Shown: positions 16,501 to 23,032 of the stretch, in pieces | How positions within the stretch are numbered: position 1 is the stretch's first letter | Layout of the letters: every line of letters begins with the position of its first letter | DNA from: Pedobacter rhizosphaerae | GTDB lineage: Bacteria; Bacteroidota; Bacteroidia; Sphingobacteriales; Sphingobacteriaceae | Reading direction: 5' to 3' | DNA: 37,502 nt | NCBI RefSeq assembly: GCF_900111155.1 | Contig: NZ_FOGG01000044.1 | Location: 1-37,502, forward strand | The notes under the pieces: model-generated | Database searches by the model: none | What the model was told of the DNA's origin: nothing | Seen by the model: the letters and a program-made list of their open reading frames with translations, nothing else | Translations under genes and position numbers: made by a program

Positions 16501-16962
16501 ATGTTGAAAGCTGCTAAGCAATCTCCTTACAAAACCCCTGTTGATATCCGCTGGATATACAATAAATATAGCGCCATGCTCTTAGGCTATATACAAGGTA
16601 CCCTAAAAAACCAGCATCATTCAGAGCAACAACTGGTTAAAATTTTTAGTAGTTATATGAAAGAGCACAGCAACTACGGTGCAGAACAGCTCACCTGGCT
16701 GCATTTACGCCAGTATGCCCAGAAGCATTTATCGCAACTACATCTAAAAGCACAAGATTTAGAGGTAAGTGTTGTTTCTGCACCTCCCAACAATAAGATT
16801 TTAGCATTATTAGATGCAACAGAGAGAACTGTTTTCTCTGAAATGTATTACCATAGAAAATCAATCAGTTATTTGTCTGGCATTTTGAATCTACCAGAGA
16901 ATGAAGTACGCGGTCTATTAAAGTCTTCTTTAGATAAAATCAGGAATGCCCATGGAAATTAG
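16501..16962 (+). CDS. Small sigma-70-like (ECF-type) factor
   Basis: 153 residues. The N-terminal part resembles ECF region 2 (WIYNKYSAMLLGYIQGTL, with EQQLVKIFSSYMKEHSNY). The C-terminal part has a region 4 helix-turn-helix (ALLDATERTVFSEMYYHRKS, then LPENEVRGLLKSSLDKIR). It is shorter than usual ECF factors (about 170-190), with a weak region 2. It overlaps the next gene, which encodes a membrane protein with an anti-sigma layout, so the pair looks like a sigma/anti-sigma switch. Region 2 is divergent enough that DNA melting activity is uncertain. Confidence 0.75.
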   Translation: MLKAAKQSPYKTPVDIRWIYNKYSAMLLGYIQGTLKNQHHSEQQLVKIFSSYMKEHSNYGAEQLTWLHLRQYAQKHLSQLHLKAQDLEVSVVSAPPNNKILALLDATERTVFSEMYYHRKSISYLSGILNLPENEVRGLLKSSLDKIRNAHGN

Positions 16963-17437
16963 AAAAATAATCGAAAGCGGCCTCTTAGAAACCTATGTAA
17001 TGGGGATTGCTACTGATGAGGAAATTACACAAGTAGAAAATTTGAGTGTTAATTTTCCTGAATTTAAGGAGGCTTTAACCCAACTTGAATTAGACATGGA
17101 GTTCTTGGCTCAAAATATGGCTGTTCCTCCTCCACCATTAGTTTATGAAAAAATTGAGCAGGAAATTAATGAGATCAAGCTTCGTGATCAGCAATTGCTT
17201 AAGATAGATAAGCATACCGATGAAAAAACCTACAAATCTCCTGGTGAACGCTACATAGAAGTAGAATCCTCATCTAGCCACATGCGCATTCATAAAGCAT
17301 GGCGATGGGTATTTGCCGCAGTTTTTGTTTTAGGAAAGGTATTTCTTGGCTTTGCCATTTATTATTATCTCGAAAATCGCCAGGCTCAGGAAAGAATTGA
17401 AGAACTGAAGCAGGAAATCAGAAGTAAAGCGCCCTAA
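16946..17437 (+). CDS. Anti-sigma factor, single-pass membrane protein
   Basis: 163 residues (or 161 from the second ATG at 16952). The N-terminus IRKIIESGLLETYVMGIAT is the standard beginning of Bacteroidota anti-sigma factors with a zinc-free RskA-like N-terminal helix domain, followed by EEITQVENLSVNFPEFKEAL. A proline-rich linker (PPPPLVYEKIEQEINEI) leads to one transmembrane helix at about 117-140 (WVFAAVFVLGKVFLGFAIYY) and a short coiled-coil tail. Its start overlaps the end of the sigma-like gene, giving translational coupling. The protein should hold the sigma partner at the membrane. Confidence 0.8.
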   Translation: MPMEIRKIIESGLLETYVMGIATDEEITQVENLSVNFPEFKEALTQLELDMEFLAQNMAVPPPPLVYEKIEQEINEIKLRDQQLLKIDKHTDEKTYKSPGERYIEVESSSSHMRIHKAWRWVFAAVFVLGKVFLGFAIYYYLENRQAQERIEELKQEIRSKAP

Positions 17438-17517
17438 TTTAGCAGTCGTTTTTATCGCTTCGAAATTCGCATAAAGTGGATAACTCTACCAAGGTGGATA
17501 ATTTCTTTAAACCAGTG

Positions 17518-17559
17518 TAAAGCCTCCTGCGTTAATCAATTAAAACGAAGGAGGCTTTA
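17518..17559 (+). promoter_or_regulatory. Hairpin that buries the Shine-Dalgarno site of the receiver gene
   Basis: TAAAGCCTCC (17518-17527) pairs perfectly over 10 bp with GGAGGCTTTA (17550-17559), with a 22-base loop. The right arm contains GGAGG, the best Shine-Dalgarno site in the window, and the A of the ATG. No T-run follows, so this is not an intrinsic terminator. It may control translation. Confidence 0.6.
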
Positions 17560-17921
17560 TGAAAAAGTGCATCTATGTAGTAGAAGACAATATTAGCATC
17601 AGCGAAATAATTGAGTTTCTTTTAGTGGAGGAAATGTACGATGTGATTACCTGCCCTAATACACGCGAATTTTGGTTGCAAATGAATAAGCATCTTCCAG
17701 ATATGGTTGTTCTGGATGTAATGTTACCTGATGGAAATGGTATTGATGTTTGCAGTCAATTAAAAGCAAATGCCCTAACCTATCAAATCCCGGTTATGAT
17801 GATGTCGGCGGGAAACAATCTTTATAAAGTAAAGTCAAAATGCGCCGCAGAAGATTTCATTAACAAACCTTTTGATTTGAATGACTTTGCTGACCGGATA
17901 GAAAAGTACGTTACCAATTAA
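17559..17921 (+). CDS. Stand-alone receiver (REC) domain response regulator
   Basis: 120 residues, a single CheY-like receiver. Acidic pocket E9-D10, phospho-acceptor D53 (VVLDVMLPDGNG), S83 (MMMSAG) in the Thr/Ser switch position and K103 (INKPF) are all present. No output domain. Such proteins act by binding partner kinases or targets, for example in phosphorelays. No histidine kinase is adjacent, so the partner is unknown. It follows the sigma/anti-sigma pair after 121 bases and starts inside a stable hairpin, suggesting translational control. Two GTGGATAA copies (17476 and 17494) lie upstream. Confidence 0.9.
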   Translation: MKKCIYVVEDNISISEIIEFLLVEEMYDVITCPNTREFWLQMNKHLPDMVVLDVMLPDGNGIDVCSQLKANALTYQIPVMMMSAGNNLYKVKSKCAAEDFINKPFDLNDFADRIEKYVTN

Positions 17922-18027
17922 CTGCTGTTTAAAAATATATTTTGTCCCGAATTAATTTTATTACGTTGATGTACAGACAGAAACAAATTATCCGGTAATA
18001 AAACTATGTCAATTAGGGTAAAGCATT

Positions 18028-18035
18028 TAGTTTTG
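18028..18035 (+). promoter_or_regulatory. Candidate -7 element very close to a start codon
   Basis: TAGTTTTG matches the consensus TAnnTTTG exactly, 4 bases before the ATG at 18040. The -33 position (19 bases upstream) reads ATG rather than TTG. Transcription from here would begin at or in the start codon, giving a leaderless message. Confidence 0.3.
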
Positions 18036-18039
18036 TGTT

Positions 18040-18240
18040 ATGGCACAAAATAACATCAGCAAACTCTTACAGAACAAACTGGAGACTTTAAAAATTGAAG
18101 TAGAACAAGCACAGGCAGAACTCAAAAAATGGTCGGACATTGCTGCCGAATATGAAGCAGGACCAGAAAAATTTGAAATGCTTTCTTCTCTATTTTTTCC
18201 TGAATCGGAAGGAAAGAAAGCAAGAAAAGCTAAAGGATAA
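18040..18240 (+). CDS. Small coiled-coil hypothetical protein
   Basis: 66 residues, almost entirely one amphipathic helix (LLQNKLETLKIEVEQAQAEL) followed by a short acidic segment and a basic tail (GKKARKAKG). No signal peptide. Terminated by a strong intrinsic terminator 8 bases after the stop. The gene is a clean transcription unit, so it is likely real; function unknown. Confidence 0.6.
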   Translation: MAQNNISKLLQNKLETLKIEVEQAQAELKKWSDIAAEYEAGPEKFEMLSSLFFPESEGKKARKAKG

Positions 18241-18247
18241 AATTATT

Positions 18248-18281
18248 AAGGGGAGATGGCCACAGCATCTCCCCTTTTTTT
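18248..18281 (+). terminator. Strong intrinsic terminator
   Basis: An 11-bp GC-rich stem (AAGGGGAGATG 18248-18258, CATCTCCCCTT 18266-18276), a 7-base loop and T7, directly after the small coiled-coil gene. Confidence 0.9.
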
Positions 18282-18328
18282 ATGGTCAATATTTTGATTT
18301 CGTTAAGACTAATGGATAATATTAAAAC

Positions 18329-18360
18329 AAGAAAAGCCACCTTTTCAGGTAGCTTTTCTT
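18329..18360 (-). terminator. Terminator of tRNA-Ser
   Basis: A 14-bp stem with one mismatch (18329-18342 with 18347-18360) and a 4-base loop; the minus strand continues TTTTAATATT. It lies just 3 bases past the mature 3' end of the tRNA. Confidence 0.7.
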
Positions 18361-18363
18361 AAG

Positions 18364-18448
18364 CGGAAAGTGAGGGATTCGAACCCCCGGACCTATGACA
18401 GTCAACAGTTTTCAAGACTGCCGCATTCGACCGCTCTGCCAACTTTCC
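18364..18448 (-). tRNA. tRNA-Ser (anticodon UGA)
   Basis: 85 bases. The acceptor stem is GGAAAGT/ACTTTCC with discriminator G. The D-arm reads GGCAGAGCGGTCGAAT. The anticodon loop is CTTGAAA with TGA (18414-18412). A long variable arm of serine type follows, and the T-arm is GGGTTCGAATCCC. CCA is not encoded (CTT follows), which is usual in this phylum. Confidence 0.97.
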
Positions 18449-18765
18449 GGAGGCAAAAGTACGAACTAAGTTGATTTCTACAAGTTTTTTTTTTGCTTTT
18501 ATCTTGCTTTAAACCCTAATAAGGCACGAATGATCTGATTTCTTGCACCTTAGCAAATTATTTTTTTTTCATTTTTTTATCTGGTGATCCAAATGGAACG
18601 ATTTTTAATTGTTTTGGAACTTAAAATTGGTCAATTGAAGATGGCAGGAAGAAGGTATGTAGGTAAATGCTGATGTACCATTGGAAGATTGATCTTCGTA
18701 AATTATTTAAATTTAAAGTTCATTCTCTATTTTTACCCTTCCAATAATTTAACACACATCAACCA
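18449..18765. other. 317-base gap between tRNA-Ser and TMEM220-like gene
   Basis: It holds the tRNA promoter (18454-18483) at its left end. The remainder is AT-rich with T-runs (18486-18494, 18560-18567) and no supportable ORF. Confidence 0.5.
18454..18483 (-). promoter_or_regulatory. Promoter of tRNA-Ser
   Basis: On the minus strand TTG (18483-18481), exactly 19 bases, then TACTTTTG (18461-18454). Both elements and the spacing match the Bacteroidota housekeeping promoter, and transcription would begin within a few bases of the mature tRNA 5' end at 18448. Confidence 0.85.
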
Positions 18766-19149
18766 TTGAAAATTTTCAACCTTCTATCTTGTCTTTTATT
18801 TATTTTATCAGCAGCACTGCAATACAATGACTCTGACCCCTACCTTTGGGTGCCGATATACCTGTATGGTGCCTGGTTTTGCTTTCAATACTTCAGGGGA
18901 ATATATGCCCCGAAAGCCTACCTGGCTGGTATCCTGATTTACTCGGCTTATGCACTTCTATTATTTTTTGATCAAACCGGAGTAATGAGCTGGTATAAGG
19001 ATCATGAAGCAGAAAATATTGTTCAAAGTATGAAGGCCACTAAACCGTGGATTGAAGAGACGAGAGAGTTTGGAGGCCTACTGATCCTTATTGTTGTGCT
19101 GGCCATAAACTATTTAAGCTTGAAGCATAAAAAATCACACCATAATTAG
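18766..19149 (+). CDS. TMEM220-family small membrane protein
   Basis: 127 residues with four hydrophobic segments (LLSCLLFILSAALQY, WVPIYLYGAWFCFQYF, AYLAGILIYSAYALLLFF, GGLLILIVVLAINYL). The conserved QYNDSDPYLWVPIY after the first helix is the signature of the TMEM220 family (PF15071), found in bacteria and animals, function unknown. No ATG fits; the start is a TTG at 18766, which lies in the palindrome TTGAAAATTTTCAA. An imperfect hairpin (CCCGTTCA 19170-19177, TGAACGGG 19210-19217, 32-base loop) follows and may help end transcription. Confidence 0.75.
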   Translation: MKIFNLLSCLLFILSAALQYNDSDPYLWVPIYLYGAWFCFQYFRGIYAPKAYLAGILIYSAYALLLFFDQTGVMSWYKDHEAENIVQSMKATKPWIEETREFGGLLILIVVLAINYLSLKHKKSHHN

Positions 19150-19391
19150 CTGTTAATCAGAAACATAATCCCGTTCAAGTATAAATGAAAGCGTTAATTT
19201 CGATATAAATGAACGGGACTTTTGAATTGCATTTCACAGGTAGAAATTATTTTAAACTCACCGTACCTGCAATCTCAGCAGGTAGCAGTAAGTTTATAAT
19301 TCCAAAGATGAAGTAAATATGCGCTAAGAAATATTTAAATCCCCGTGCATTACACATAAAGGAAAGAATCCTTGATGAAAAGGTCTTTTTC

Positions 19392-19610
19392 TTACATTAT
19401 ATCTGACTGGCTGATTTCTATATCCTTTGCCTGACTGCCAATTTTAAGCTTGCTTACCTTGTAGCGAACGCGCATACCAACCTTGAATTTGAGCACTAAA
19501 CCTGCTTTTGACTGAACTTCATCGGCAAAAAGTACTTCGCCATCATAATCTGGTTGGATAAATCCAAAACCTCTGTTTGGATCATACCATTTAATTGTTC
19601 CTAAAGCCAT
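19392..19610 (-). CDS. Cold-shock-domain protein
   Basis: 72 residues from the ATG at 19610; 16 upstream residues are rejected because CSD proteins start M-x-x-G-x-I-K-W. The RNP1-like KWYDPNRGFGFIQPD is intact, but RNP2 is weak: EVLFADEV replaces the usual (D/E)VFVH. The sequence then follows the five-strand pattern (LKFKVGMRVRYKVS, AKDIEIS). Probably a small cytoplasmic single-strand nucleic acid binder. It is divergent from the LytTR regulator, sharing a 131-bp intergenic region with a perfect inverted repeat. Confidence 0.85.
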   Translation of the reverse strand: MALGTIKWYDPNRGFGFIQPDYDGEVLFADEVQSKAGLVLKFKVGMRVRYKVSKLKIGSQAKDIEISQSDIM

Positions 19611-19690
19611 TCTCGTGATTTTTGTCAATATAAAATTAGCCCAATACACTGATATCAAAATATTTATACCGATAACGTTATTAATTCGTT

Positions 19691-19710
19691 ACGAAAAGGC
19701 GTATTTTCGT
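19691..19710 (+). promoter_or_regulatory. Inverted repeat upstream of the LytTR gene
   Basis: ACGAAAA (19691-19697), 6 bases, TTTTCGT (19704-19710): perfect 7-bp arms centred 44 bases before the LytTR ATG. CGTTA also recurs at 19676, 19687 and 19708, spaced 11 and 21 bases, on one face of the helix. Candidate operator, possibly autoregulatory. Confidence 0.4.
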
Positions 19711-19741
19711 TATGAATTTGACTACAGAAAAGGACTTTTAA

Positions 19742-20470
19742 ATGATTAAGTGCATAGTTATAGATGATCAGTTCAGTTCTATAGAGGGATTGAAAAAGTA
19801 CATAGAGGATACGCCAAACATGCGGTTAATTGCAAGTTATAACAATCCTTTAGTTGCACTTAAAGAATTAACCCATTCCGATCCCGCAGATGTAATCTTT
19901 ATGGATGTAGAGATGCCCCAGATTTCGGGTATAGAACTGGCGAAAGTACTACGCGCTAAAACGAGAAAGCTTATTTTTACCACCTCCCATCAGGAATATG
20001 CATTTGAGGCTTTTGAAGCCGATGCAGATGCCTATTTACTGAAACCTTACAGCTACGCTAAGTTTGCCCTTACGTTAAACAGATTATTTGAAGATCAGGC
20101 GGAGGAAGCTCCTAATCAGGAAGACTTTTTTTTTGTAAAGAATAAGGAAGAAGAACATAAAGCTGTTTTAGTGAGATATGACGATATTATCGCTTTTGAG
20201 AGTTTTCATAACTACATCAAGATTTATACAGACAAAAAGGTCATAATTGCGTATCTTACCTTAAAAGACGTTAAAGAACAGTTAAACCTGAAGAAGAATT
20301 TTATTCAGTTACACAGAGGCTATATCATTTCTATTGATCACATTATGCACATAGATGGGTCAAGAATTACCTTAAGTAATAAAATAAGTTTCAATGTAGG
20401 CGACGTGTACAATGAAGAATTTAAGGCATTTTTAGGTGAAAAAGTAATTATCAGCAGCCGCAAAAAATAG
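19742..20470 (+). CDS. LytTR-family response regulator
   Basis: 242 residues. The receiver (about 1-120) has D8-D9, phospho-acceptor D55 (VIFMDVEMPQISG), the T-T-S switch (FTTSHQEYA) and K102 (LLKPYS). The LytTR DNA-binding domain (about 140-238) has VRYDDIIAFESFHNYIKIY and FIQLHRGYIISIDHI, both diagnostic. It pairs with the LytS-type kinase at 20685. A 46-residue peptide gene lies between them on the opposite strand. LytTR regulators bind paired direct repeats and often control envelope functions or peptide signalling. Complete. Confidence 0.95.
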   Translation: MIKCIVIDDQFSSIEGLKKYIEDTPNMRLIASYNNPLVALKELTHSDPADVIFMDVEMPQISGIELAKVLRAKTRKLIFTTSHQEYAFEAFEADADAYLLKPYSYAKFALTLNRLFEDQAEEAPNQEDFFFVKNKEEEHKAVLVRYDDIIAFESFHNYIKIYTDKKVIIAYLTLKDVKEQLNLKKNFIQLHRGYIISIDHIMHIDGSRITLSNKISFNVGDVYNEEFKAFLGEKVIISSRKK

Positions 20471-20487
20471 CCACTGCTGATTGTTTA

Positions 20488-20628
20488 TCAAATCAAAAGA
20501 CCAGAAGTAGAGGTAGAACTCGTTGTGGTATTGGTGGGGTCTGTAGCCTTTTGATGATTAGAGTCGTTTATAATTATAGATTTTTTAAATACAAAAAGGA
20601 TTCGTTTACTTAATTTTTGTGCTTTCAT
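20488..20628 (-). CDS. Small Thr/Ser-rich peptide gene, candidate RiPP/pheromone precursor
   Basis: 46 residues, ATG at 20628 and TGA at 20488-20490. The basic hydrophobic leader is MKAQKLSKRILFVFKKSIII. An Asn/His-rich stretch ends in KATDPTNTTT, followed by SSTSTSGLLI. A leader of the form K-L-S-K-x-x-L-F-V-F-K and a core rich in D-P-T and runs of Thr/Ser resemble, from memory, Bacteroidota ribosomal natural-product precursors (class I lanthipeptide type). It fills the 214-base gap between the LytTR regulator and its kinase, on the opposite strand. No modification enzyme is in the window. It could be chance; composition and position argue otherwise. Confidence 0.5.
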   Translation of the reverse strand: MKAQKLSKRILFVFKKSIIINDSNHQKATDPTNTTTSSTSTSGLLI

Positions 20629-20649
20629 AATCTTTATTTTTATGAAAGC
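20621..20649. promoter_or_regulatory. Hairpin at the start of the peptide gene and upstream of the kinase
   Basis: GCTTTCATA (20621-20629) pairs with TATGAAAGC (20641-20649), 11-base loop. The left arm contains the peptide's start codon. No T-run follows on the plus strand, so it is not a terminator of the LytTR gene; it may be an operator or an RNA fold. Confidence 0.35.
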
Positions 20650-20684
20650 TAGTTGGTAATTCAACCTGTAAGGATATTGGTTAT

Positions 20685-21845
20685 ATGAAAGGTTCTATTT
20701 TCGGTTCAAAGCGGATAAAAAGCTATTCTGTAAGCCTGGGCAAATTTTGGTCTGGCTACAGCATACATATTATTGCCTGGGCAGCCTTTATCACCTGGGA
20801 ATCGGTTATTGTAGGCCTGATGTATGGGGCATTTGGTAAACTGGGCAACTATGTAGTGCACTATGCGGTTAACATCAGCTTCTTCTACTTCTATACCTGG
20901 CTTTTAGAAAAAGCAACTTTATCATCCCGGCAATCTATCTGGAAAGTACCACTTTATGCAAGCCTGGGTCTGATTATTTATATCGGCTTTGTTTTTCAGA
21001 TGGATAATCTTCTAATTGCCTATACCAAATTAATCACTGTAGATCCCGGCACAACAATAAAAAGATTATTAACCCAATTTTGGCGAGGTACCTTTTTTGC
21101 ACTTTTTGCCACAGGATATTTTTTCTTAAAGCGATTTATCAGTGAACGTGCAGAAAAAATACGTGTAGAAAGACATCGTTTTCAAATGCTTTTAGAAAAA
21201 GAGCGTGTAGACAAGGAGTTAGCGCAAGCAAAGAATGCCTTTTTAAAAGCACAGATTAACCCACACCTTTTATTCAATACCTTAGAAATTATTCATCAAA
21301 GAATTAAGCGTTATTCTCCTGAGGATGCGCAGATCATGATTAATCTTTCTGAAATGATGCGTTTCTCTGCCGCTGTTGATCAACAGGATGGGCTTATCAA
21401 TTTGGGAGAAGAAATTGAACAGTGTGAGAATTTAATACAAATCCAACATTTAAATCAGGGAGAAATAGCGGTGGATCTCGCCTATGCCCCGGATGTTAGC
21501 GAATATAGATTTATTCCGCTGGTAGTGTTAACCCTGCTTGAAAATATGTTTAAACATGGCAACCTCCACAGTTTGGATTATCGTGCCAGCTTGGCGATCT
21601 ATGCGGAATCAGACTGGCTTAAGATCGAATGTATCAACGTACCTAACAGGATTAAATCTACTGTAGGATTTGGATCGGGATTAAAGAACATAGAATCGAG
21701 GCTTGCTTTTGCTTATCCCGGAGACTATCAGATGAATGCTGGTTTAGATGAAGATGGAAATTTCAAAATTGAAATCTCCGTAAGAAAAACAGTATTAAAA
21801 AAACAGGTTAGAATCGTCAATACATCTATAATAAACAATAATTAA
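20685..21845 (+). CDS. LytS/YehU-type sensor histidine kinase
   Basis: 386 residues. Four transmembrane helices (about 26-50, 55-75, 88-110 and 132-150) form the sensor. The HisKA_7TM/His_kinase (PF06580) part has the phospho-acceptor H194 in AQINPHLLFNTLE, the N-box variant LLENMFKHG (about 288) and the G-box GFGSGLKNIESRLAFAYPG. The usual N-box Asn is kept (E-N-M-F-K-H-G). It most likely phosphorylates the LytTR regulator just upstream. The small extracytoplasmic loops leave sensing to the membrane part, fitting a membrane-active or peptide signal; that is inference. Confidence 0.93.
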   Translation: MKGSIFGSKRIKSYSVSLGKFWSGYSIHIIAWAAFITWESVIVGLMYGAFGKLGNYVVHYAVNISFFYFYTWLLEKATLSSRQSIWKVPLYASLGLIIYIGFVFQMDNLLIAYTKLITVDPGTTIKRLLTQFWRGTFFALFATGYFFLKRFISERAEKIRVERHRFQMLLEKERVDKELAQAKNAFLKAQINPHLLFNTLEIIHQRIKRYSPEDAQIMINLSEMMRFSAAVDQQDGLINLGEEIEQCENLIQIQHLNQGEIAVDLAYAPDVSEYRFIPLVVLTLLENMFKHGNLHSLDYRASLAIYAESDWLKIECINVPNRIKSTVGFGSGLKNIESRLAFAYPGDYQMNAGLDEDGNFKIEISVRKTVLKKQVRIVNTSIINNN

Positions 21846-22001
21846 GCAAGAATTATCACCAATTCAGAAAACAAAGCACAATTAATTCCATTAAAAAACT
21901 TAAATTCTTACCCAAATACCAAAATTCATCACAACACTACACCCAAACCTTCTCAAAAAATCACAACACCCTGATATAAAAGAAATTAAATTCAAAAATA
22001 C

Positions 22002-22032
22002 TTGACAAACGTTTGTTTTTTAGCTATATTTA
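22002..22032 (+). promoter_or_regulatory. Promoter with an internal 12-bp palindrome (TetR-type operator candidate)
   Basis: TTG (22002-22004), 20 bases, TATATTTA (22025-22032, seven of eight to consensus). The perfect palindrome ACAAACGTTTGT (22005-22016) sits directly between the two elements, so a bound repressor would block the promoter. This AAACGTTT type of site is common for TetR-family repressors; no such gene is in the window. Confidence 0.5.
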
Positions 22033-22062
22033 CGAATATGCACCAGATTAAATCAACTCATC

Positions 22063-22248
22063 ATGAAAAAAGTACTTTTTTTCCTATTGGTTTGTTTGAT
22101 TTCCACATTAACCTTGTGGGCCTGTGTAACGCTGTCTGAACCTGAACTGGGGTTAGGAACTGCCCTGCTCATACTCCTCCTTTATTGCTGGTATAATTTT
22201 TACGGCTACAGGGGGAAATATAATAGTCCACGCTTTAAAGCCGACTAG
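22063..22248 (+). CDS. Small two-helix membrane protein
   Basis: 61 residues, ATG at 22063. Two hydrophobic helices (VLFFLLVCLISTLTLWACV and LGTALLILLLYCWYNFY) joined by a short acidic turn (LSEPELG), with a basic C-terminus. The first helix could instead be a signal peptide with a C near 21, but no proper lipobox is seen. Function unknown. The promoter upstream carries a perfect palindrome between its core elements, so the gene seems to be under dedicated repression. Confidence 0.6.
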   Translation: MKKVLFFLLVCLISTLTLWACVTLSEPELGLGTALLILLLYCWYNFYGYRGKYNSPRFKAD

Positions 22249-22251
22249 CGG

Positions 22252-22355
22252 TAGTTTGAAAAGCTAAAGCATTGAACCCAGCTTCTGTAAACCAATCTTA
22301 ATTATCACTGAAAGACTAAATTACTAAGCTGAAAGCCTAAAGCATTTTCAAACTA
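22252..22355. repeat. 11-bp inverted repeat enclosing period-7 repeats
   Basis: TAGTTTGAAAA (22252-22262) and TTTTCAAACTA (22345-22355) are perfect inverted copies. Between them sit degenerate 7-base units such as CTGAAAG, ACTAAAT, TACTAAG, CTGAAAG and CCTAAAG (about 22310-22344). The unit lies between convergent genes. Confidence 0.5.
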
Positions 22356-22391
22356 TCTTACATATCCATATGATCAGCTGAAAACTAAAGC

Positions 22392-22904
22392 TTACCTGGA
22401 GCGATAGGCTTTCAATTGTTTTTTAAGCAGTTCGCGGGCAACATGTATACGCGTTTTAACGGTCCCTAAGGGCAAATTGAGCTCTTCAGCGATTTCATGA
22501 TACTTATAACCCTCGAAATAGCGACAGAAGCAGTATCTAGATTCTTCTGGAACGCAAAGTAGCGCACGTTGTATATCTTCCATTATAAACTTGGCACTTC
22601 CACGATTCTCGTGTGCACTATGATGGAGTTGAGCATTGCTTACCTCATCATCTGCCGTAATTACGGCTGCGCGTTTCTGATCCCTTCTGTAATCATTATA
22701 AAAAGTATTTTTAAGAATGGTAAAAAGCCATGCCCTAACGTTGCTGCCTAATTGAAAACTATCAGCAAATCGAAACGCCTTTACAAAAGTATCCTGAACA
22801 AGATCGGCTGCTGTAGCCTCATCTCTGGTGTAAAATACTGCTTTTTCGTAAAGGGGTGCCCGATATTTATAAATTTCTGTGTTAAAATTTAAGGTCAAAT
22901 GCAT
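22392..22904 (-). CDS. ECF sigma factor (RpoE family)
   Basis: 170 residues. Region 2 is complete: LYEKAVFYTRDEATAADLVQ, then DTFVKAFRFADSF and the -10 reading NVRAWLFTILKNTFYNDYRR. Region 4 has VPEESRYCFCRYFEGYKYHE and LNLPLGTVKTRIHVARELLK. Both match group ECF factors of Bacteroidota, often linked to envelope stress. No anti-sigma gene overlaps or follows, so control may be through transcription or a remote partner. It lies downstream of, and in the same direction as, the NarL-type regulator gene, separated by 128 bases. Confidence 0.93.
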   Translation of the reverse strand: MHLTLNFNTEIYKYRAPLYEKAVFYTRDEATAADLVQDTFVKAFRFADSFQLGSNVRAWLFTILKNTFYNDYRRDQKRAAVITADDEVSNAQLHHSAHENRGSAKFIMEDIQRALLCVPEESRYCFCRYFEGYKYHEIAEELNLPLGTVKTRIHVARELLKKQLKAYRSR

Positions 22905-23032
22905 ACAATTATTGTTTTTGGTATAAGTTGAACAATTGACCTTTTCGGTTGTTGACGGGAAAAATACCCGACTTTATACGGAATTTTTAGTTGAAGCTAA
23001 AAATGGGATAAAAACGGAGAAAATTTAGCGGT

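Noticed and set aside
19264..19284. Terminator of the cold-shock-domain gene
   Set aside because: The stem TACCTGC/GCAGGTA is perfect, but it lies over 100 bases downstream of the stop with no adjacent T-run.
20621..20649. Terminator of the LytTR gene
   Set aside because: No T-run follows on the plus strand and the hairpin lies more than 150 bases after the stop codon.
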